Shown here: positions 8,222-15,183 of the stretch, in pieces
Numbering within the stretch: the first letter of the stretch is position 1
How the letters are laid out: every line of letters begins with the position of its first letter
DNA from: a virus
Direction: 5' to 3' (one strand)
Length of the DNA stretch: 30,623 bases
IMG/VR virus record: IMGVR_UViG_3300030451_000328
Coordinates: 1-30,623 of that record
Translations under genes and position numbers: made by a program
The notes under the pieces: model-generated
The model's database searches: none
What the model saw: the letters and a program-made list of their open reading frames with translations, nothing else
What the model was told of the DNA's origin: nothing

Positions 8222-11200
8222 ATGGGAACATTTGACACTACTGGCCCTCGTAGCGGAAGACCTTACGGTTTTAATATTCAAGGCGATGCTCCGACTGACT
8301 ACGAATATGCTTGGATATCTAACTATATACAAGAACAAGAAGAAGAATATTCTAAGTTCTACGAACAACAGCTAGGAAAGCCTTTACCTGAGATTGATGA
8401 TGGCACAGCCATAGGTCGTGGTTTCCGAAGAGGCTTTCAAACCGCAAAGGGTGAAGTCGGAGAACTGCTTGAATCTGCGGGTCAGCTATCTGGCCTGGAA
8501 TATTTAGAACGTATTGGATCAGATATAGAGGAGTCTGCACGTCAACGAGCAGGTGAACTATCTATTTCAGAACCTTCTGCTAATTATAGCTATAAAGACG
8601 TAGTTGCTGATCCTTCCCTCGACAAAGGGCTGACTTACGCAGGTGAGCTTTTAGGTGGTTCGCTACCTTATATGGGAGCAGGTGTGGCAGGTGCTGCCGC
8701 AGGTGCTGTATTACCATTTGCCACCGCAGGTGTTGGCATGACAGCAGGGTTGGGAACGCTATTTGCAGGACAGAATTTACAACGTCGTGAAGAGATTGTA
8801 GGTGAAGATAATATAACAGGCAAAGACTTTGCTAAAGCAGCGGGTACAGCCTTATTCCAAGCAAAACTAGATGCTTTGGGTCTTAAAGTATTAGGCAAGC
8901 TGCTTGGTGGAGGACAGATTGCTAGAGCTGTTGCAAACGAACAAGGTCAGGGATTTGTTGCTAGACTACTTACAGGTGCGGGTACAGGTCTTGCTGTAGA
9001 GGGTTCTACAGAGGTCTTACAAGAACTAGCAGGGTTATGGCAGGCAGGTTATGAATTAGACACTCCAGAAGTAGAAGAGATACTGACTGAAGCGTTTATT
9101 GCAGGTGGTCTGCTTGGAACAGGAATCGGTGGAGCGGGTCGCGCTGCATTTGGCAAACGTAAAGAACCAGAGGTTACAGAAGACACACGTACCACTGATG
9201 CAACAGAAATAGAAGTAAAAGAAGATCCCGCAGCTACGATTGCAGGTAATCTAGATACAGATGAAAAGGTAGAAAACAGAGCAGAAGAAATAAAAGCAGA
9301 AGAGGATGCCGCACAACCAGAAGCAGATACAGAAGAAGAAATAAAAACTAGAACAGAGGTAGAGGATAATGTTAGATCTGAGCCAGAAAGAACTGGAACA
9401 AGCGATGCAAATCGTAGACCTAGCGTGGCAGGAACGGAAGGGACACGAAGTAGAGATACGGATACCGAAGGCTTTGTACCACCTGACACAAGAAGAGTGG
9501 GAACAGATCTGTCAACTGTTGAGTCATCTAATGTGGCAGAGAGAAAACAGTCCACTACAGTAAAAGATAAAGATAAAGATAAAGATAAAAAAGAAGTTCC
9601 TACGTTTACTAGCACCAGAAAAGAAGTCCCTACGTTTACTAGCACTAGAAAACAAACTATCGAAGAGAACTCAACGGGTGAGTTAGAAGTAAAGACCGAT
9701 GAAGTTCCTACAGAAGTTACTAATGAACTTTTAGACAATCTCGGTGTTACCAAAAATGCTGCAATACGTAGACGTATAACTGGCAAGCCTATAACTGATA
9801 AAGATGTACAGCGACAACTATTGAGTTATGGCAATAATGCGATAATAAGAAGACAAGTTCCTGATTATCAAACTAAATTAAATGAACTCCTCACCAGTCT
9901 ACCAGAAGTAGAACCAGAAGTAGATACAGATACAGAAGTAGATACAGATACAGATACAGATACAGATACAGATACAGATACAGAAGTAGATACAGAAGTA
10001 GATACAGAAGTAGATACAGAAGTAGAAGAAGATACAAATAAATTAACTGGACGCGCTCTTGCTGAAGACATTGCTGCTAAAGCTAGAGACCCAGAAAGAC
10101 AAAAAGCGAAGGAAAAAGAAGCTCTTGAGTTTGATCGCCAAGTTGCAGAAGCAGAAGCAAAGCGTAAAGAACAAGAACTAGAAGATAAAGCATACGAAGA
10201 AGCAGGTGAGCCTATAGGTGCAGAGTATGATGCTTGGAAAGCTAACTATGATGCACAGAAAGCCGCTAAAAAAGATTCAAGACGTTCAGGTATAAGCGTA
10301 GGAGAAGAAACAGGTGCTCCTGCGGGTCCAAATCAATTTATTCCTGAAGGTATACGACCTGTAGGAAAAGAACCTACGCTTGAAGAATTAAATATAGATG
10401 CGTCTGAAGAAGCACAAAATCAAAGACTACGTGATATTGAAGAACGAGTTAAACAACGCAATCTAAAAGAAGATGCGCCTATTATAGCGCCGTTAAAAGA
10501 AACATATGCCGCATGGTGGCAACAAAATAACGATAAAGTTCTTAGAGACTTTGTTTACGAGCGTTATGACGCTCCTGCTTCTGATCCCGCTCTTAAATTG
10601 CCAGTTGTATTTTCAGAAGATGTAACAAAGACTCTAACATTACTCGAAACTACAAGGTTTACTCGTGGCACAGGTGCTTTAGGTAAGCCCGCTAAACTAT
10701 ATTTTAGCAAGATACCAAGCATTATAGAGGTATTAGATTTAATTGCTTATGATGCCGCAGGAGTTATCATACATCAAAGTGGTAAAAGTAAAGGTCAGCC
10801 TGTAGCCACGTATAGAAAAAACAAACAGGTTAGCGATGGAGAAAATGCTTTTTTTGAAGGCACAGGCAATAAAAATGGTTTATTAGCATATGAGTGGGTT
10901 CAAAATAATTTAAGTGATACAGCTAGGCAGTGGTTAGAAGCACGTGCAGGTATGTATATAAGGTTTTCAAATTTCATTAAAGTTAGACAAGCAGCTCAGA
11001 CAAGAAAAGACGAGCGTTTAGAATTTGATAAAGATGGAACAGAAGCTACCGATTTAGGTACAGATATTGACTCAAAAGCTAGTTTGCAAAAACACTTTAG
11101 AGCATTCTTTTTAGGAAGAGACGCCGTAGTACCATTTGATGTGCCTATGCATCCTAGTGTGACACGTGCTCTTGATTCAGGCAGACTTGATTTAGCACTA

Positions 11201-14200
11201 CAAACACTCGCTGCTAACAATATGCAAGCTGCCATAGACGGGGTCGCAGCCACAGAACCAGAGGCTAAAAAAGCAATATTTAAAATTGCAGACAGTCCGA
11301 TGTTGAGAGCAGCAAAATTATCTGCTGCTTTATCAAAATTAGTTGGTAGTACAAAAGTAGAGATTGTAGACAGACTACCTGATCCTGACGCAGTTGGTAT
11401 GTTTACGCCTGAAACCAATACAATTAGTCTTGTTCGTGACGGTGGTTTGCATCAACATGTTGTTTTGCATGAAATGATGCATGCGGTTGTATCTCATATG
11501 TTAGATGCTAAAACACCAGTCCCAGAAGTAGCGCAATTAAACAGCTTATTTTTACAGATTAAAGATGATATTGGCGAGTTTTACGGATCTAAAGATTTAC
11601 AAGAATTTGTAGCAGAGGCACTGTCTAACCCTCAGTTTCAAACGCATTTAGCATTAACAAAAGTAGATAATGGCACTGTCCCTGCTTACAAAAAGTTTCT
11701 TCGCTCTATTATAAACATGATAAGAAAAGCCATGGGGCTTCAGCCTAGACCAGTAAACTCTGTACTAGATGAAGTAGATAATCTTGTACGAGCCATTATG
11801 TCCCCTGCACCTTCTACTAGAGCCGCTCCTGCAATGATGATGCAGATGACCGATCCAAACGAGTTAGCAGGCACGGTAAAAGGTTCTTTAGATATGATCC
11901 CAGAAGGAGATCAGAAAAGACTTAAAACATTTATGCGTCAATCTGCAAGCAGGTCTGTACCTGAAGCAGCTCGTCGTTTTATACTCAACAGCATTCCTTC
12001 TAACATAATGGCTAAAGAAGCTGCACCGTACATACCATTTGCACCTGAGTTAAATGCGATTATAGAGCGTCAAAGCGGAGAAATGCGTATTGGGAACATG
12101 GTTGTAAACAACCTAGACAAAAGATTAGGTGCGTATAATAGAAGGAACAAAGCAAGGTACAAGATTCTAGAGGGACTTATTCCTCTATCTACCTTTAATC
12201 GTGTAGATATGTCCTTGCCTAGAAAGGTATACTCACAGTTTGGTGTTTCTTTTAGAAACCTAAAGACTGGTAAATCTACTGTAAAATATTTTCCAACAGA
12301 GATAGCAAGATTAAATTTTGCAAAACAACACAACAAAAATATCGATCCTGCTAAAACTTCAAAAGCTGCTTTGTTGCCTGAACCTAATCCAGATACATTA
12401 CTTATGTATGATACGCTGCAAGCAGAATATAAAAAATTAGATAATCAAGGTAAGAAGTTATATCGTGAAGTGTTTGATTTGTTTGAAGAAACATACGACA
12501 AAATTATACCTGCTTTAGAATCGCGTATAGCTGCTTCAATAGGTGATCCAAATGGTAGAGCTAAAGCGATGGACAAACTTCGTAAGATGCTTACCGAACA
12601 AGCAGGTGTTATTCGCCCATATGCCCCACTAATGCGTAAAGGTGATTGGCGATTACAGTATACAACTATTGACCCAGACACAGGTGGGGTAGAAGTTTTT
12701 GTAGAATACTTTCAACATCAAGGCATGCTTGAAAAAGCAGCCGATGCTATACGTACTCGCAATATAGGTCTGATAGAACAGAACCCTAACTTAGCGCAGA
12801 CTTTAAACCCTGACACAGCCATAGAGTTCGGTAAAGCTACAGCACGTAGGAACTATGACAACGTGCCACCAAGCTCATTTATATTCGATTTGTTACAAGA
12901 ACTAAAAACCCAAGGCGTAGAAGGCGCAGCATTAGATGGTGTGATTGATCTTGTGTTTGACGCACTACCTGAGAAGTCGTTTATGCAAGGCTTTAGAAGC
13001 CGTAAAGATGTACGTGGCTACCTTGGCGATAAGACACCCACAGGTGCATTAGGTCAGCAATTTGATCTACGTGAGTTAGTCAATGTCAAAGGTCGTGACA
13101 TGAACAAGCAGGTCACACAGCTAAAATACGCAGCCGAAACAGAAGCATTTCGTAGAAAACTAGAAGTATCAGGTGCAAAAGAGAACCCTGACACATACCT
13201 AATGGCAGAAAAACTAGATCAAATGGCTAGGTTTGCACAGTCACCGAACTTGCCTCGTTGGTCACAGCAAGCCAATACATTAGGATTTGCAACCACCATG
13301 GGTCTTAACTTTTCATCTGCTGCCATAACTTTCTTTGATGTACTGATGAGTGCGATGCCTTTGATGTCCGCAGAGTATGGGTTAGGTAATACAGCCAAGG
13401 CGTATGGAGTTGCACGCAATTTGTTTGGGCAAGCTTCTTCTGTCTATACTGTTAGAGACATTGGTCCAGACGGTCAGCCACGTGTAAGAGAAATACAATT
13501 AGGTGGTATAAACAAGTCTATAGGTAATCTGGACGTTAACGCACCAGAGGTAGATGTTAACAATCCGCTGTATAGATATAAAACCGCAGTCAATATGGGT
13601 ATGGAACGCGGTATATTTAACCAGTCACTAACAGGCGAGATGCTAGAGGCAGGTTCGTCTCCAGGAAAAGCTATAGAAGCAATCAACTCTATCTCTGGTG
13701 GATTGTTTCACCACTCTGAACGATTAAACAGAGAAACAACATACATAGCCAAGTATGAGCTTGAGCTGCAAAAAAGAGAAAAAAGTGGTCCTCTAACTGA
13801 TCAAGATTATATTGATGCGGCTGAAGCTGCTATAGACTTTACAAACTTCTCTCTAGGTTCGACGGCTGCGGCAGGGCGTCCGATATGGGCACAAAGCGGT
13901 GTAGGTAACATATTATTCCTCTTCAAACGTTTTGCTGTTGGTAAGTACTACCTCATGTATAGACTAGCCAAAGATTCAATCGGCGCACAGATAGACGCTG
14001 ATCCTAACTTGACCCCAGAACAAAAAGCGGAGATGAAACGTATTGCTAGAAAAGCATTGTTTAACTTCCTATTTACCACAGGCGTGGTAACTGGTGTAGG
14101 CGGTATGCCACTGATGGGCTTCTTTGGAATGCTGTACGATATGTTCCGCGATGAAGAAGACGAGCAGTTTGAAGAAATGATGCGTAATAATTTGGGTGAA

Positions 14201-14881
14201 TTTTATTATGGTGGTCTAGCTAACGAACTTCTTGGCGTAGATATAGCAGATCGTATCTCTATGAACAGCTTACTATACAGAGAACCAATCGTAGGTAAAG
14301 ATCAGCCGATGCTATACACAATGTTTGAACAGCTAGGTGGACCAGTTGTAGGATACTATTTAGGTACTGAGAGAGCTATAACTGACTTTAGTCGAGGGGA
14401 GTACCGCAGAGGTGTAGAAGGCATAGCACCTGTGGCAATCCGAAACTTCATGAAAGCAGAGCGTTACGCCACTGAGGGTGCGTTAACTCGTAGACGTGAT
14501 CCGATTGTAGAAGATCTAAGCCCTTACAATATAATTACTCAAGCATTCGGCTTTGCACCGCAACACTTGGGATTGGCGATGGACATAAATCGTTTGTCTC
14601 GCAGACGAGATCAAGCATTAAAAGATAAGAAAACAAACTTGCTACGTAGACTAAACATGGCACGTAGAGAAAGAGATACAGCAGAATATCAACAAGTATT
14701 GAAAGAGATACGTGAGTACAACGCGGGATTACCTGAAGAATCACGTAGAGACACGTCTAAGGTTATTACCCCTGATTCTATAAAAGCTTCGGCAAGATCT
14801 TTCGAGACAACAACAGCAAACATGCGTAGGGGTATAACATACACCCCAACCATGAGAGAGATAGCCGAACAGTTTGATTAA
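8222..14881 (+). CDS. Giant polyvalent internal virion protein with zincin domain (2219 aa)
   Basis: At 2219 residues this is the largest gene in the window and follows the pattern of polyvalent proteins delivered with phage DNA. In order: an N-terminal region; a Gly/Ala hydrophobic segment near 140-185; a helical region ending in a glycine-rich patch (G-G-L-L-G-T-G-I-G-G-A-G) near 295-310; a long acidic low-complexity linker (about 315-620) with hexanucleotide-encoded D-T repeats; and a peptidase region with H1083-E1084-M-M-H1087 and a likely third ligand in E1128-F-V-A-E1132, the layout of a zinc metallopeptidase. After this come helical domains, a hydrophobic stretch (F-T-T-G-V-V-T-G-V-G-G-M-P-L-M-G-F-F-G-M) near 1957-1976, and a basic helical C-terminus (R-R-L-N-M-A-R-R-E-R-D). 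It probably acts in the ejection channel or in the infected cell; the substrate of the peptidase is unknown. Its stop codon overlaps the A-run opposite the leftward terminator. Confidence 0.82.
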   Translation: MGTFDTTGPRSGRPYGFNIQGDAPTDYEYAWISNYIQEQEEEYSKFYEQQLGKPLPEIDDGTAIGRGFRRGFQTAKGEVGELLESAGQLSGLEYLERIGSDIEESARQRAGELSISEPSANYSYKDVVADPSLDKGLTYAGELLGGSLPYMGAGVAGAAAGAVLPFATAGVGMTAGLGTLFAGQNLQRREEIVGEDNITGKDFAKAAGTALFQAKLDALGLKVLGKLLGGGQIARAVANEQGQGFVARLLTGAGTGLAVEGSTEVLQELAGLWQAGYELDTPEVEEILTEAFIAGGLLGTGIGGAGRAAFGKRKEPEVTEDTRTTDATEIEVKEDPAATIAGNLDTDEKVENRAEEIKAEEDAAQPEADTEEEIKTRTEVEDNVRSEPERTGTSDANRRPSVAGTEGTRSRDTDTEGFVPPDTRRVGTDLSTVESSNVAERKQSTTVKDKDKDKDKKEVPTFTSTRKEVPTFTSTRKQTIEENSTGELEVKTDEVPTEVTNELLDNLGVTKNAAIRRRITGKPITDKDVQRQLLSYGNNAIIRRQVPDYQTKLNELLTSLPEVEPEVDTDTEVDTDTDTDTDTDTDTEVDTEVDTEVDTEVEEDTNKLTGRALAEDIAAKARDPERQKAKEKEALEFDRQVAEAEAKRKEQELEDKAYEEAGEPIGAEYDAWKANYDAQKAAKKDSRRSGISVGEETGAPAGPNQFIPEGIRPVGKEPTLEELNIDASEEAQNQRLRDIEERVKQRNLKEDAPIIAPLKETYAAWWQQNNDKVLRDFVYERYDAPASDPALKLPVVFSEDVTKTLTLLETTRFTRGTGALGKPAKLYFSKIPSIIEVLDLIAYDAAGVIIHQSGKSKGQPVATYRKNKQVSDGENAFFEGTGNKNGLLAYEWVQNNLSDTARQWLEARAGMYIRFSNFIKVRQAAQTRKDERLEFDKDGTEATDLGTDIDSKASLQKHFRAFFLGRDAVVPFDVPMHPSVTRALDSGRLDLALQTLAANNMQAAIDGVAATEPEAKKAIFKIADSPMLRAAKLSAALSKLVGSTKVEIVDRLPDPDAVGMFTPETNTISLVRDGGLHQHVVLHEMMHAVVSHMLDAKTPVPEVAQLNSLFLQIKDDIGEFYGSKDLQEFVAEALSNPQFQTHLALTKVDNGTVPAYKKFLRSIINMIRKAMGLQPRPVNSVLDEVDNLVRAIMSPAPSTRAAPAMMMQMTDPNELAGTVKGSLDMIPEGDQKRLKTFMRQSASRSVPEAARRFILNSIPSNIMAKEAAPYIPFAPELNAIIERQSGEMRIGNMVVNNLDKRLGAYNRRNKARYKILEGLIPLSTFNRVDMSLPRKVYSQFGVSFRNLKTGKSTVKYFPTEIARLNFAKQHNKNIDPAKTSKAALLPEPNPDTLLMYDTLQAEYKKLDNQGKKLYREVFDLFEETYDKIIPALESRIAASIGDPNGRAKAMDKLRKMLTEQAGVIRPYAPLMRKGDWRLQYTTIDPDTGGVEVFVEYFQHQGMLEKAADAIRTRNIGLIEQNPNLAQTLNPDTAIEFGKATARRNYDNVPPSSFIFDLLQELKTQGVEGAALDGVIDLVFDALPEKSFMQGFRSRKDVRGYLGDKTPTGALGQQFDLRELVNVKGRDMNKQVTQLKYAAETEAFRRKLEVSGAKENPDTYLMAEKLDQMARFAQSPNLPRWSQQANTLGFATTMGLNFSSAAITFFDVLMSAMPLMSAEYGLGNTAKAYGVARNLFGQASSVYTVRDIGPDGQPRVREIQLGGINKSIGNLDVNAPEVDVNNPLYRYKTAVNMGMERGIFNQSLTGEMLEAGSSPGKAIEAINSISGGLFHHSERLNRETTYIAKYELELQKREKSGPLTDQDYIDAAEAAIDFTNFSLGSTAAAGRPIWAQSGVGNILFLFKRFAVGKYYLMYRLAKDSIGAQIDADPNLTPEQKAEMKRIARKALFNFLFTTGVVTGVGGMPLMGFFGMLYDMFRDEEDEQFEEMMRNNLGEFYYGGLANELLGVDIADRISMNSLLYREPIVGKDQPMLYTMFEQLGGPVVGYYLGTERAITDFSRGEYRRGVEGIAPVAIRNFMKAERYATEGALTRRRDPIVEDLSPYNIITQAFGFAPQHLGLAMDINRLSRRRDQALKDKKTNLLRRLNMARRERDTAEYQQVLKEIREYNAGLPEESRRDTSKVITPDSIKASARSFETTTANMRRGITYTPTMREIAEQFD
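9563..9649 (+). repeat. AAAGAT hexamer run plus 30-bp tandem duplication
   Basis: An AAAGAT run (about 9563-9589) encodes K-D-K-D-K-D-K-D. It is followed by two 30-bp units at 9590-9619 and 9620-9649 that differ at two positions and each encode K-E-V-P-T-F-T-S-T-R. All changes keep the frame of the 2219-residue protein. It lies in the disordered linker and looks like replication slippage. Confidence 0.9.
9905..10032 (+). repeat. GATACA/GAAGTA hexanucleotide repeat tract
   Basis: About 21 hexamers, mostly GATACA interspersed with GAAGTA, encode alternating D-T and E-V dipeptides (roughly residues 562-603 of the surrounding giant protein). The unit length keeps the frame whatever the copy number. 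This is a typical slippage-prone tract, and the encoded stretch is acidic and surely disordered. Confidence 0.93.
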
Positions 14882-14909
14882 AAAAAGACCCCCACAAGAT
14901 GTAGGGGCC
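14880..14909 (-). terminator. Rho-independent terminator of the leftward arm
   Basis: Read on the minus strand, 14907 to 14889 gives CCCC, a bulged T, ACA, loop TCT, TGT, GGGG, followed by TC and then seven T (14886-14880). This is a hairpin plus U-tract in the correct orientation to end the leftward replication operon just after its last gene. In the rightward direction the hairpin is preceded by A and not followed by T, so it is not an efficient terminator for the virion genes. The T-run lies over the stop codon of the 2219-residue gene. Confidence 0.85.
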
Positions 14910-14958
14910 AGATAACAATGGAGAACAACATCGGGAGGACGTTGTCAGATATAGTATA

Positions 14959-15183
14959 TCACATAGTTCTCCATACTCGTAAACCCAATTTTTTATTTTC
15001 GACGCAAGTTTGCGTTTTAAACTTCCAATTTTTAAGTTTTTCTACTTCTTTTAGCTGCAACTGTGCTTTTTCTACATCAAGGCAAGGTATAAAAAACGAC
15101 CATCCAACATCCATGGTTTCCCAGTTTATAGTTATTAACACCCCATCTGGGTCTAAATCATCAATCTTCAACGCCATCTTCAT
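14959..15183 (-). CDS. Small conserved phage protein, F-F-I-P / R-V-W-R family (74 aa)
   Basis: This is the last gene of the leftward arm. It overlaps the 3' end of the primase gene by 23 bases in another frame. The product contains W-S-F-F-I-P-C-L-D, a charged helix (V-E-K-A-Q-L-Q-L-K-E-V-E-K-L), and ends L-G-L-R-V-W-R-T-M. A second gene at 28289-28510 has the same order of features (D-S-F-V-I-P-N, helix, M-R-V-W-R-I-K), so the two look like members of one small-protein family. I recall similar short proteins in many marine phages, without known function. The first ATG (15183) and a second in-frame ATG two codons later are both possible starts; ribosome-binding signals do not separate them. 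The terminator at 14880-14909 follows. Confidence 0.75.
   Translation of the reverse strand: MKMALKIDDLDPDGVLITINWETMDVGWSFFIPCLDVEKAQLQLKEVEKLKNWKFKTQTCVENKKLGLRVWRTM

Noticed and set aside
9369-9563. A 64-codon plus-strand frame (M-L-D-L-S-Q-K-E-L-E...) inside the giant virion gene, with protein-like composition.
   Set aside because: It lies wholly inside an intact 2219-residue frame in a repeat-rich, Glu-rich stretch that yields open alternative frames, and has only a weak ribosome-binding site. An overprinted gene is possible but unsupported.
9049-9786. A 245-codon minus-strand frame opposite the giant virion gene.
   Set aside because: Ser/Val/Thr-rich shadow of the acidic linker; the coding strand frame is intact and the minus strand is against the direction of the whole arm.
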